Positions 10,600 through 24,200 of a stretch of DNA of 64,000 nt are shown here, in pieces. The position numbers and the translations under genes were made by a program. Below the pieces are notes generated by a model. It saw only the letters and a program-made list of their open reading frames with translations, did not search any database and was not told where the DNA came from. Origin of the DNA: Lineus longissimus (lineage: Eukaryota > Nemertea > Pilidiophora > Heteronemertea > Lineidae); contig NC_088310.1 in the NCBI RefSeq assembly GCF_910592395.1, positions 12,903,501-12,967,500 of the forward strand, in the 5' to 3' direction. Each line of letters begins with the position of its first letter. The first letter of the stretch is position 1.

Positions 10600-11310
10600 T
10601 ACAGTGACCCCTTTGACCATAAAGAACCCTTCTTGTTCAGATATGCCAGGAAATTCCTTTTCTTGTGCTAGATTTTTATGATCAGGGGACACGTGTGATT
10701 CATTATTCTGAATTTCAGCGTTGTTCCTCCAAGTGTAATTGATACCCTTTTTTTACCCTTACCGCGGTCCTTCTTGATAAAAAATGCCAATGTTTATCTT
10801 TTCTTGGGTTACATATTTATCATCAGTGTTATCATGGGATTCATTGGTGTAAATTTCAGATGTGTTCTTAAAACTGTAATTGTGACCCTTTTTGTCCCTT
10901 AAGGACCCTTCTTGTCTAAAACTGCCAGTACATTTATTTTCTTGTGTTACATTTTTGTAATCAGTGATAAAGTGGGATTAATTTGTGTGAGTTGCAGACT
11001 TGTTCTCAAAAGTGTAATTGATACCCTTTTGGGCCCTTATTGAGGGCCTTCTTGGGTACCCATCGCCCGTGATTTTTTTTTCTTGTGTGACATTTTATCA
11101 TTCATTGGTCAAAGTAGATGTTTAAAAAGACATTTCAGGCTTTGTTCTCCAAAGTGTAATTGAACATGCTTCTTGGGGGGTATTAAAGGGTTTACACAAC
11201 CTTCAGACCAGGAATGTGACATGCAAGAAATCGTTTTTATACCATCACCAAACACTCTCAATGTAATAAGAACATCAAAACTTTCGTTCTCAATAGTGTA
11301 ATTGAAACTG
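10600..11310. repeat. Diverged satellite, about 143-bp period, five units
   Basis: The motif AGTGTAATTGATACCC and variants recur near 10731, 10876, 11018, 11154 and 11296. Between copies the order CCTTCTTG, TTTTCTTGTG, ACATTTTTATCAT and GTTCTCAAA is kept. The units are clearly related but strongly diverged, so this is an old tandem array. No coding role is seen. Confidence 0.75.
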
Positions 11311-12130
11311 AGCTGGCTCTCGGTCTAATAGCTCCTTCAAATTTGTTGCAGTCGATCTTGGTCTTCCTGGGAATAAAGCTACCATCTCACGCGCAACAGC
11401 ATCCCATGCCTTCTTCTTTTTCATTAGTTGTGGCATCTATCTGATCGTTTATCTTCAAGCACATTTTTACTTCTGTTTACACTTTCAATCAGCCCAATAC
11501 GCTGATCCAGCGTAAAATTATCCGCACGTTTTTTGAACATGTCTGCTCAGTGTCCTGACAGAAAATCAAATGGATGGGGGTTTGAAACTTCAATTTATAC
11601 AACCCCTTTTGTTCCACATGTTACATGTCCAGGTTACATGATCTCGTGATGAATGGAAATGTGACCACACCGCGTGATCACTTCCAAAGACGGAAAGTTA
11701 GACATGGACAGATAATCGTCTGATCAGGCCTTGTTGTGAATAGCGATAATCACGGGAATTTATCAACACGCGTACAAACCTGTTTTAATCATCGTACATA
11801 TTTTAATCGCGTCTAACCTAATCGGGTGATAATCAGCCTTTATGAATATGGCCCATGGTCTCTCTGGCAGTCTATTGTGCGGAAACACTGAAATATGAGG
11901 AACAAAAAACATATTACACCTTGGTCAATAGTTACAATACAAGAACATGTAGTAGGTCACTAGCACACCATTGTAAGCCAGAATCGACTACTTGAACATG
12001 TACGTCCTCTCAAGTTGAACTACTTTCTATTGATCGATGGTCATGTGCTATGCAGTTCTAGAGCATTCCTCTCCGATCAGGTGATCTGGTCGAAAGTCTT
12101 CAGATACAGCGGACTCGGATACTTACAAAA
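11311..12130. other. Upstream region of the acid phosphatase gene
   Basis: No TATA box or other core promoter motif could be assigned with confidence, and the transcription start is not visible. The start codon context at 12131 is CAAAAATGATGG, acceptable for an animal initiator. No other gene is seen in this stretch. Confidence 0.35.
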
Positions 12131-12239
12131 ATGATGGGCCTACTCTCCAAAAAAAATTTTCTTCAACTTCCAATGTTCTTGGCTTTTGCTTTTGGTCAAG
12201 TCTACTACCAGCCAGAGCAGATTCATCTTTCTTATGGAG
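12131..12239 (+). CDS. ACP7: ACP7-like exon 1: start codon and signal peptide
   Basis: Two adjacent ATG codons begin the exon and the first is taken as the start. A hydrophobic stretch (FLQLPMFLAFAFG) follows two lysines, a typical signal peptide. The exon ends PEQIHLSYG before donor GAG|GTTAGT in phase 1. Exon 2 completes the split codon as Asp, as expected for family members. Confidence 0.9.
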
Positions 12240-15200
12240 GTTAGTATATTTCGCAGAAATTTTGCTGGGGAGGTTTCAAAAGAATTCAAAAAGTGCAGTG
12301 GAAACATCAGCGTGTGTCACCACTACTGAGGTTCCGGGTTCAATTCCCCGTCGCTCCCAGTACGCTCATGTGATGGATGCGACTCGATCTCTTCGATAGC
12401 GTAGGTTTCTTCTCGGGTCTCCCGTTGCCTCTTACTTACACTACAATCACCGAGTATATTTTACAGAGCTAACAATGTCCCGGTTGACGCTCTCAAATCA
12501 ACAAAATTCTACTGAACAACTCGGCTTTTTTTCTTTCCGCTTTTTGAGCTGAAGTTCACTTCCGCGAGTTCACTGCCTCTGCAGGTCGACTCAGGAAATA
12601 TATCAAGTGATGTTTTCACGCCCCGATTGGTAAGCCGATTTAAAGTTCCAGGTTAATCTGCGAGATTAAATTGACATGCATGCATAAACACCCTGTTTTC
12701 TAACTTGGCCCAAGTTAGAAAACACAAACAACCGACCAACAAACAACCAACTGCACTTGAAACAAGATAGGCCCCACTTGGCTCATCTTGGAAATCTTAA
12801 GTCAGTCGTATCCTCCACTCGACTACGTAACTGACCCTGGAATAAACTGATGGTTATTCCCGAGACGAGGCGGACAAATAATCTACTCCGCCAAACGAAA
12901 CGACTCTTACATCTTTCCTAGCAACTCAGTCACTATTGAAATCGATCGGCGCATCGGTGATCTAAAACGCGCTCTGGTGGCTGAAATTTCTAATGCTGAT
13001 TTTCACGTTATCACACGATTCAATACACGATCTTGTAAGGATCAATCACCCCACCCCGCGGTCGGAGAAAAACGTCGATACATACCACAAAAGAACAATA
13101 TGATTGTCAATTAAAGTAAGGAATGAATGGAATAATACTTACTGAGTAACTAGAATACAATTTAATTGTATTCATTTAAATCGCGGTTTTGAGACATGGG
13201 TAGTATGCATTTATCATCGAACGACGGAGGTGTGGTGATATAAAAGAGTAGACGGTGTAGAAGTTTAAAATGTCCTAGGATAGAATGCCCGGGAAACAAA
13301 GGATTCTATTATGCGCTTCAATCTCTAAGCTATTGACGATCAGGGTCGCTATAGAACCATATTGCAGAATACAATAGGGCCGGACACTTTTTCCAGGGGG
13401 GCATTTGTTACTGTTACACCGGAAATCCCGCTGGAAGCTTGTGCGTTTATTCAGGGCATAAGCTCAGTCGTCAGTGCCTGGTGTTGGTCTGATTTTCAGG
13501 ATGCACTTGACTGCACGATCAACAAGTTCGTTGACGAGACATTTTGCAGATAGGCGCTCTCGTTTAAAATAAAAAGCATAATATCCCTCGAGCGGGTTCG
13601 AATTCGTGACCTACGGCACTTTGACATCACCGTCTTACACACTATGCATTAACGCTATTATTTTGAGAGTAAAATATTTCTCAATTTTTCCTTTCACATA
13701 AAAGCTTGACAGATTGGCGTGTTTTTGGGCCATCCATAACATTTTCAGTTTCAAAGCCGCCTTTTAAAATTTCCCTATTACATGTTAAATATTGACAAAT
13801 GAATTTAATAAGATATATGATCGGTAGATTAACATGGCACAGCTGTATTTTTTAAGTTTTAGATGCCCTATATACCTCTTACACCTACCCCTACCCTAAC
13901 CTTTTCCTTACAAAAATTCCTCCCCCCTCTCCTCAGCTCAATCCCTAAAATCGCCTAAACTGTTGTTTGTTACGGTACGGTATATTATAGGTATAGTCAC
14001 TTTGTTTTAAAATACTTTTGTTTGATAATTTTACCGCCACCTTGTTGAAACCGATTTCACTCTCGGTTTTAGATGCGCCCACAAAGATGGTGTTGACCTG
14101 GGTTACCATGGACAACACAACGACCTCGGAGGTTCAGTATGGTATTAAAACCCTTGGTAGTGTGGCTAAAGGAACAATAGACCTTTTTACTGATGGAGGT
14201 GCTGCCGCTAGGAAGTTCTACATGCATAGGGTCATTGTAACTGGGCTCACTCCTGGAACAGCATATCGTAAGTTATTGGCATTTATAGCAGAGAGCGCCC
14301 AACAGCTCATTAACATACGATCCTACGACAGAATTAATGCTGATCATAACATAGCTATACCACTTGCAATAAATACGAATTTATAATACCTTTTGCCAAG
14401 GATACGTTTTTGTATCGGTTTTCTATGCACCAGTGGCCTTAAAATGAGCAATTGTGCTGAATGTAGACATCAGACTGGCCTTCCTGTCTGTATGCTGACC
14501 AAGTTTATTGAGGATTTCAGGAAGATGGACCAAACACTTATTCCATTTTCCTGTCTCTGGTTATAAACATGATAACATGATAAAACATCATTTGAACCGG
14601 TGCCAGTTAGAGTATATCATTTTGAAATGAGAAACTGTCCATATTTTTGAGTCCGTTTAGTTTAACCTTAACACGTAAGCTTAATCAGTGTGACGGATGC
14701 TTTACATGGAGTTATTGAGCGTCTTCCGCTGATACAGTGTAAAGCTGTTAAGTATAAATCGCCTTGGACTTCTTCTAGGTTACCGTGTTGGAAGCACAAA
14801 CTATGGGTGGAGTTCTCTGTATACGTTTACAGCCATGCCCGGCCAAGGAGCAGCATGGAGTCCGCGGTTTGCTGTTTATGGCGATATGGGCAACAAGAAT
14901 GCTCAATCTTTGACCAGGTTGCAGACTGAGGCTGAGAATGGAAATTTTGATTTTATTCTTCATGTTGGTAAGTGATATTCAAAAGTTATGTGTGTAAATC
15001 AGTCTCTTTTCAAACATTGTTCTCAAACCACATGCTCAATCATAAAGAGGAGTGTGATAAGCGTGGCTAGAATGAAAGCGGAGTGTCAACAGATAGCCTA
15101 CAGCTAGAGAGGTGTCAAAGTCAATAATGTAAACAGAGAACGGATTTCATGGCTTCATTCAGTAATTCTGCTTATCATTTTCAGGTGACTTTGCCTACAA

Positions 15201-18200
15201 TATGGACACGGTAAGCGGGTTTTCATGTGTTGCATCAAAGGATCACTAGAATCTCAAGAATCTTTAAATATCGGTATAATACAGGCGTCGACTTTATCAA
15301 AATTTGTTAAGAATAAAGGCAAAAGATGCCATGTGATCAAAATTGATTCAGATCGCAAATAGGCATTCACATCATTCTGTTGAGAGCTATTATGGCACTG
15401 TTCTAAGAAAAAAATAGCAATTGGAGGATAATCGTGACCGCTGCGTGAACCAATGGGTACTAATTATACGGGACTTGTCACTTCTGCCATGGTTCGACCG
15501 CAGCGCCACTTATTGCCAACATATCGCGTGCTCGGGACCATCGAACAACCGGGCCAGAATAGCACTGAACCTGATCCTTATCCCTGGTTTCGTCCTATGG
15601 ACGAGAAACCAGGATACTAAGAAAACCGGCTGAGTGACCGGTCCGAGTCGCCGTATCAGCACGAGATGATTTTCTACGGCATGAAGGTCGAGACCACAGG
15701 TCCAGAGCTTTCATGACACTTCAATCAATAATCAGAGGAAAACGTCCCAATTCGCTGACTGCTAGGTTACAGGACTTACAAACTTACAGAAATATAAGTG
15801 CGTTCTATCTGAAGGCTCCGCATCAAGCCTATTACCAAATATAACACTGAACATACTTATACTTGACCTTTTTGAAAATATTTTCCGCCTCCCCCCCCCC
15901 AAATTTCTGCACCTTACAAACAGATAGGTTTAATAAGTTGATCCAATGATTTTAGAAAAAGTCTTGGGCTGATCGTTAGAATTACCTTTACATGCTTTCA
16001 ATTTGAATAGGGCCTTTTTCGCTCGGTCTGCAAGATTAGATTTTGACTGAGTGAAGATGCAAGAAGAATAAAATTCGACTCCAAGATATTGTTATTTCTG
16101 AACATTGTAAATCAACTGTTCTCCAAAAGAAAAACATGCTTATATTTATGACCATTCCCACTAAACTTAATGGCTTTGGTTTTCTTTATATTAACTTGTA
16201 GATGCCACTTTCTACAGCATAAATTGATACAATCAAGAGAGTTTTGTAATCAAGAAGGGGAAAGAGGGAGTAGAACAAGATCATCTGCATACATGCGACA
16301 TCGTTCGTCTTGTGAATCCAAAAAAGGAGTATCCCCATCTATCGGTATAACATCCGGGATATCATTAGTGAAAAGATTGAAAAGTTTGGAACTTAATATA
16401 TCACCCTGTTTTACACCTGTAGTAACTGGTATGGGGTCCGTGATGCTATTTCCAACTTTTATGTAGGCTTGACCATGTTTATACATATTTTGGATTACAT
16501 CAAAAAATTTACATCTTATATTGTACTTTAATGGTTTGAATAGCAGGCCTGTGTGCCAATCACTGTCAAAAGGCTTCTTAAACTCTACAAAACAGGCATA
16601 TAGTGATGTCTTACTTTTCTTAACATATTTATCAACTAAGGTGCGAATAATGAACATATCATCAGAAGTTCTGGCACGCTTCTAAAAACCGATTTGGTAC
16701 GGGTTTATGATATTGTTGTCATTTACGTATTTTTCCAACCTTGAATTTAAAATTGAAGTAAACACCTTCAAGAGACAGCTGTTAACACTAATGCCTATGT
16801 AGTTATCTGCACCAGACGAACCACCACTTTTGTATTCACAATATGACCCTCACTCCAGGAAGCAGAAAAATCACGACTTCGGAGGATACAGTTGAAAAAT
16901 TATACGAGACTTGCCTGTGTAAGTTGAAGTGTGATTGTAATTCTATCGAACTATCAATCACGAATAGGGATCACATGAGATGCATGCAGCATATCAGTAG
17001 TCAGTCTTTAACGCTACGGAGGCCTCAGGAATCGAAAGGGATCACGAGGAGGGATATAAAGCAAATAAAAACATGATACATCACCAAGAGAGGGCATGTG
17101 ATTCCTAATCGTGATTGATAGTTCGATAGAATTACAATCACACTTCAACTTACGCAGGTACGTCTTATGTAATTTTCCAATTCCATCTCCTATCAATCAC
17201 TTCACTGGGTCACATGAGACTTCAACGCCCTGAGGCCGAAGAAATCACAACAAAGCCAAATATTCTCTATAACGAATATAATTCCCCAAATAGTCATGAT
17301 AAAAATTCTACATGACGTGAACAATCTACACAAATGTGACCAGTCACAGCAAAACCAGGTGCATATCGCACAGAAGATGAGCCTGAATGACACCAGGAGA
17401 TAGTGGAAGAAATGGATGTGCTCATATTTCACAAAAGGCAGACAACAGAGAAATGAACAAACAGTCCGTCTCAATCTGCCAAGCTCCGAGCGACATGCGC
17501 CTGGTTTTGCTCTGACGGGTCACAAATATGAGGCCATATTTGTCCATAATTTCAGTCTTAATGTTCACAGGCCGCAATTGCTTTCTGGCAAAAAAAAGTT
17601 CAAAAGCGTCTTCCCAATGTTGTTCTGGTTTCCAACCTTTTTCATATAAAGTCTGGCAAACGTCTCTTCGTTTGACCATCCGATGCGCTGCAATCTATAT
17701 ATTGATACTCAAAGGATGCAGAATAAAGTCCCATTTAGAGACCTCACAATGCTTCGAAATTCGGCGAAAACTTGCAGGACACCATATCCTGATGCAACGT
17801 AAGGTTTGTTTCTCGAAAAGTCCTTTGTCGCGGTCTGGTTGAGCATTTTAAGTTTAAAATATCGATATTCTCCGTAACCGCTACCTCTGATTTATTCGTA
17901 CTTAGCAACATATTGTCCAATGAAGTTGTCGGCTCAACGTGTCGTCACATGCATGCGCCGCGGTAAATGTAATCGGTGGCGCCAATTGGTCAATATGCCT
18001 CGACAGTCGGATGGCTACTACCACCTGAAAACAGCGCCATATTCAGCCTATTCCAGGACCCACATCTCGCACCTCCCCTTATGAATTAAAACAAATGGGC
18101 AGAGACATGTATTCATCCACTAGCGGAAGTGTGGCACTTGGCACATAGTCCTTACTGAACTGTGAAGCTGTGGTAAATACATGACTGTGATGGGTGAAAG

Positions 18201-21200
18201 TGGATTTATTCTTCAATCGTTGGTGGATTCCTAATCTACTGAGCCAGGCCATAACAGGGATATACTTTTTGATAATTAATTTAAAGAAATATTGTGTCAC
18301 TGGCCAGTTTTGAACTTGTATTCTAATAGGCCCATATCAGTCCACGAGTGACGATTCGATGGCAATGCTGTACACAAATCAATTTTTCTCAGCCAATCGA
18401 TATAATTGGAATGTTTTAAATTTTTACTATTATTTTGATAAAAGCCTCTTCATAACACATATAAAATTTGGTGGGAATCAAAGCACCCTTGGTGTACTTT
18501 TTTCACCAACCTATGTTCATTAAAATGTACACAGAATGTACACACTGGCTAATACAGATCTCTGGCCAAATGTAATTTTTTTTGTTCACCCTAAAAAATT
18601 ATTTTGAAGCAATGACGTCGGCGGATCATGATTCCACATAGTCTGGGGTCCGGACCTAACTCTCGCTGTACTAAAGTGTCCTCTCCGCCTGTATCGAGGG
18701 CAGAGGACCAGACAAGATTCCACGTAGGTCACCGACAAGTCGCGGGAATTGTTTCGCCCCAGACCAAGAACTCGCAATTCGCCTTGGCCCCATGCTTTCC
18801 GGGCGAGGCTAGATCAAGAGTGAGTCAAGGAGGTTTCATGGCGACATATGCTAAATTTAGAAAAGCACATGGCCAAGTGTCAGATGGTCACGTGAATGTC
18901 ATGACCGGCGTACATAAGCTGTGCATCGTGTACACAGTGCCTGGGTGTGTGGTGTAAGCGGAAATAATTATAGTCCCTCGAATCATTATTCACAAATGCC
19001 TGTGTGTGGTTGTACTGGTAGTATTTTACAGAGTTTGAAGTTGAGTTTAGTGGTGATGTTCGTGTTAGTGGTGCAGTAGACGATCCCATCAAAAAAATAT
19101 TTCTAAGGCACCAAGAATCACTTAGGCCTCTCGGCCTCTATAAATATTATTGTCAGTTTGCCATATTTGACCCAATCAATAATGTACCGTGAAGACCTGA
19201 AAGGGCCTCAATTTCTGAGAAATGAATATTTACCGTTGGAAATCTCCATTTTACAACACGGCACAGGTTAACACGTAAAAACCCACCTTTTTTAGACTCG
19301 GCCGTAGGTAGAAGACTCCTCTCATAAACCGACATATTAGCTTATGTTCACCACGGATCTGCCATCCAGCAATATCATTGATGATAAGGCCAACCTGGTG
19401 GTATTTCGGGCGCTTTATCCGGCACTTGCTTTGGACAATCCAGTGAGAAATTGCAGCAGGTCACCAGCGAGGTGACGGCTTCGGTAGGAAGAGTCCATAA
19501 CTCCGACACATTACAGTTATTGAGATGAACAGTATACTGTTTAATGGTTCCTGGTCTTCGATCAACTAGCAGTCATGATTTCGATTGTTTCTGTATCCAG
19601 GTCATATTCCTTTAGTGATTGATGAATGTACTTGGAATGTTCGTTACACTTCACATCATCCTGCCTGATACCCGACAAGCCAGCAGGTCCAGCTTCTGAT
19701 GTAGGGGGTATTTCTTCCTTGGATGATGATACCAGTAGCCTACTCCAAACGCATCTTCTGCAGACACCTCGCCAGAAGGCTGAAAGGGGGACTGGTGTAA
19801 AAACTTAGATTTGACCAGTCAAGGCACAATGGTATCAATGGCCTGAGCCCAAGGATCTGTTTCCCAGGCTATACATATCTCTGTGTTTGAGCATTCAACC
19901 TAGTTGCAAAGAGGTCGATTTCGACATTGAACTCAAACAAACTGACTAAGGTATCAAATACATTAGGATTCAGCATCCATTCATGATTTTCTCTGAAATG
20001 CCGACTTCTAAAGTTTTACCCCAGCAACGTTACCATGTCGATTTAACGGAATCGACGGAATCACCGGAAACTGGTCTGTAACCGATACAACATGGTTCCC
20101 ATCATGTATCTGTATCGGTGGGGGGGGGGGGGGGGGGGTTATACTGCGGGGATTCCCGTTTGGGGAAATACCCGATTGGTTCAAGGTCTTTACACGAGAT
20201 AGCAGGACGAATTCGCTGGTGTTGATCATATTGATACAAAAACCTTTTAAAGGTGGGCGGCCAGGAATTTCTTCAAATTTCCTCTCCCCACGAACTCGTG
20301 TTCTGGGTTAAGTTTATGGATAGGCCTAGGTTAGTATCGCTCAAAACCCCTTCATTACCTGCTCCCTATAGCGAAATGTACATTACCTCCCTATATATTT
20401 TCCCGCCTCTGACTTTTGCCACATATTTTATTATCTCTTGATCATACAAACCTTCTCTACTTACATGAAAATCGTGAAAAATCGATGACCAACACACCGA
20501 TCTGTTCTGATTGGTCATCCTAAACAGCGTCCACCAGCGTACATCAGCGCCCACTAGCGTCCACCAGGTTTAAAGTCAGGTATATAAAGTCATCAAAATA
20601 AAATTTAGTAGTCATAAACGTAATAAGTACACCATAAAACACAATCCCTGAAAATTTCATGACATTCAGGTGTAAGATAAGGGAGATGTTGTCTAAAATC
20701 ATAGGGCTCCTGTTGTATTGGGAAGCCCTATCATTTCCTCCATGTCAAATCCAACACGGCCGCCGACTGTGTGGTGGATGCGGGTACATTTTAGACAACA
20801 ACTTGCTAATCTAGCACACAAATCTCATGAAATAATCAGGACATTTGGAAAATGTCCTGATTATTTCGTTTATGGCCATTAGATTTTATTGTGATGACTT
20901 GATATGCTTTTAAACCTGATGGACGCTGGTGGACGCTGGTGAACGCTGTTTAGTATGACCCGTTCTGACAGGAGAATGGGGATTCCCAGAATCAACCTCG
21001 TATGCAGGTAATATAGACTGATCTCGCGTCCTACCTGTATATCCAACAGTTCAAAATTATAGTTAGGACGGGGAACGAGCCCACGAAAGACTTCGCAGAC
21101 CTTTTTACAAGCCTCTCCAGGTGGATCAATTTAATTCTCGATAACTATAGCGACTTATAACATTCTAATAGCCTAAGAATGTTGTATTTATTGTTAGTAA

Positions 21201-24200
21201 TAACATTCTTTAATTGTCAAGCGATTTATGGAGTTTTAGTATTGTTTCCGTAGAGTTTCCGTTGATTCCGTTGAATCCGTCGATTCCGTTAAATAGACAT
21301 GGCCGAGCAACGTGCTGGCCTGATAACCAGATTTGTCTTTCCATGGCCAATTCCCATGTGTCATGGGCTATCCTATTACACTGAAGTGACTTTGAGCCAC
21401 CCAACTCGCGAATATAACAGATGGCAGTGGTGTTATTAATCATGAGTCTGACATGTATATTACTTTCATTGTGACACAATGACCTCATGCCAAAGAACGC
21501 ACCTAGCAACTCCAGGCAGTTGATGTGAAGTTTGCACTCATCCGGTGTCCATTTCCCACCACCAGATAAATTATGCTGTTTGTCAGTATAACCATAACGA
21601 TAAGCTAACCCAGATGCATCGGAGAATAGGGTGATGTCAGGCTGGCCATGAGAAATAGGATTTTTGGCATCTTGGATGTTTTTAGTCCACCATTGCAATT
21701 CTGTCCTGGAACATACAGTCAGTTAAGTTTTTCGGCTATGGTCACCGTAGTGTGATTTCAAAGCCTGGCATTTCGTGTCTTCTAGCTGCCCATATAGAAC
21801 AGTGGCCCATACATGACCCCTGGGAAGCTAGACACCACTGTTCCAATTACTTCAGCCAGCATCCTAATTGTGATTGATTGCTTTTGCAACAGATCTTGAC
21901 ACATGTTTACCAATTTGTCTTTCTAGTGACCAGGAAGCGAAATAGTCGTACTGATTGAGTCAGAAATAACACCTTTAAACTTCTTGACCTGTTCTGGTGG
22001 CAAGTCTGATTTCAGTGGGTGTGGTATCATGCCATTGTCTGACAAGGTTGTTCCCGCTATCATGGCACTTCCAAAGCATTCCACCTTTGCATCATGTAGA
22101 CTCACTTGGCTAAGTGATCTATTAAATCTGTGCAGGCTATTTTTTGCAGATTCGATTTCTCGGCGATGGCGTAATCAATATTCGTGCAAGGGATATCGAT
22201 GCGTTTGTGGTGATGTCTAGTTGTGTCTTGTTGAATCAGAAATGAACTTCATTGTCCACAAATATGTGTTATTTTTGGAAATGGAACCCAGAGGCAGGGT
22301 GAAGCTGTGTACAATGCTGATGTATATGCCTTATACAAAGAGATAATAAAATAGCAACCTGTGGCGAGCATGCAATTTCGTGGTGCAGATTCTCTGAATG
22401 TGGTAAGTTATGCATTGGATGTATACGCGCAGAAAAGTGTCTTATAAAGATTGATCGGGTATCAACAGGAAGCATGGCTATAAATAGCATGTGCATTTAT
22501 AATGTATTTGACCTGACGGAGACTATTAAATTTGGTAGTTGATAAAGCTTGGAATCAGTGAAACCATGTAACCAGTGATAAACCTTGGAATAGTCAGTAC
22601 TAAACCGTGGAATCACTGTGCAAGTACCGCGTGAAATCGGGCGTGTTCCTTCCACGATTTATTCATTTATACCCTCCCAACTGCCAATCTCGTCCCAGCT
22701 GACTTTATTGATAGCAATTTGCCAGTAGTTCCAGAATCAACCTTTTTGTGGAGGATGACGTCATCATTGAATGCATTGGAAATGTGTTGTTTGTCATTAA
22801 ATAATAAACTTATATTCATGACGGGCCGCCATTTGCAAATGTCTAATTATTGCTCTTTGATGAAAGCAAAAGTAAGCTTTTGTGATTGCTTTGTATTCCA
22901 TATACTAAAATAAAACGTTTTTATTAGAAGAACCATTTGCATATATAATGCTCTGATAAAGCTCAGTAGATATGACAAACATGCACACGGGAATCACTAA
23001 AAAATGTGTCCGCTTAGAACTGGTTACATCACGGAAATATCTCTACATCCCTCGATGTGTACATGAATATGTACGAAATCGCTCACAGCGAAGGAATTTA
23101 TTCACAATTTTCATCTCCAAACCTGGCCAAAACCTTCGGTAATAAACCTTCATCTACGTTTTTACGGATAAGTACCAGCCGGTACTGCATGATGTAGTCA
23201 ATCTTCTCTGTATCACCCTGTATGATCACACCGCTCCGTAGTTCAAAAAGGCCCCGTGTGGTGGCGTAGTAAGCGGAGCGCTGATTAGTCCATATTATGG
23301 GTGTGTGGTGGGCGTGTCGTGACGTGCATGCCTATATTTGGGAGATCAGTAATGTACACTGGAGGCGAGGTATGACTGGATTGTTCTAAAATATAGATTA
23401 TTGAATCGGCTATGCGACCGATTTCTAAACTACCGTCAAATTCCGATCTGATCATGTAAAAATAAGCTCCAAATATTGATTCGTAACCACCTTAGGTTCA
23501 AATGGCATTATTTCATGTTTTTATGCATTTTAAGGACTGATTCCAAGGTTTATCACTGGTTTCAAGGTTTCACTGGTTCCAAGCTTTATCACCTACCATT
23601 AAATTTTCACCTCTACGTCCATTATACTAGTGATGCTTCGGTTACCGCGCTCTAGGGTGACGCACTCTCAGTCTGTGAAATATCTTTTTGCCCTGGTAGG
23701 AAAGTGAAGTCCTATGCTGTTTCATGACATTTGAAAATTCCATAGGTGTGATATATCGCCTGGGATACATCATGCAATCAAATTAAAATTTATTTGTGAG
23801 TAGCGGATCCAGAAATCTTTAAAATGGGTGGGGATCAGTGAAGGTGCCATCTTTGAAACCAGTTTGGTACGAGGGCCCTGACCAAGAAATAATTCTGATT
23901 CATAAGTGTAAAACATGTGGTTTTCGGGCCATCTCTTGGACTAGCTATACTTGGACTTGCACTTTAAATTATTGCTCGGGGGGGGGGGGGGCTAGTACTT
24001 ATTGCGCAACCCTCAAAATGATCCACCATTGCTAGTTATTGAGCATGACTAATCGACAATGTTAGATCTAGATCTCCCAAAACCACACAAAAAATATTGG
24101 CCTTGATCATTCCCAGCCACAGAAAGCAGGCGACTAAATACTAGTGTTGTCAATGTCACCATCTGGAGCAACATTTAACTATCCACTCAAGTGAGTCAAT

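Noticed and set aside
10600-11310. CRISPR array
   Set aside because: Units are diverged, about 143 bp long, with no short identical repeats, and the DNA is eukaryotic.
12300-12430. tRNA-derived SINE (GGTTCCGGGTTCAATTCCCC resembles a B box)
   Set aside because: No matching A box or cloverleaf could be built upstream, and no second copy was seen in the window.
13580-13650. tRNA-like T-arm CGGGTTCGAATTCG
   Set aside because: No flanking structure to support a tRNA.
14018-14386. Starting exon 2 of the phosphatase gene at the upstream in-frame start near 14018
   Set aside because: The true N-terminus with signal peptide is in exon 1 at 12131, and the acceptor at 14072 gives an exact in-phase join.
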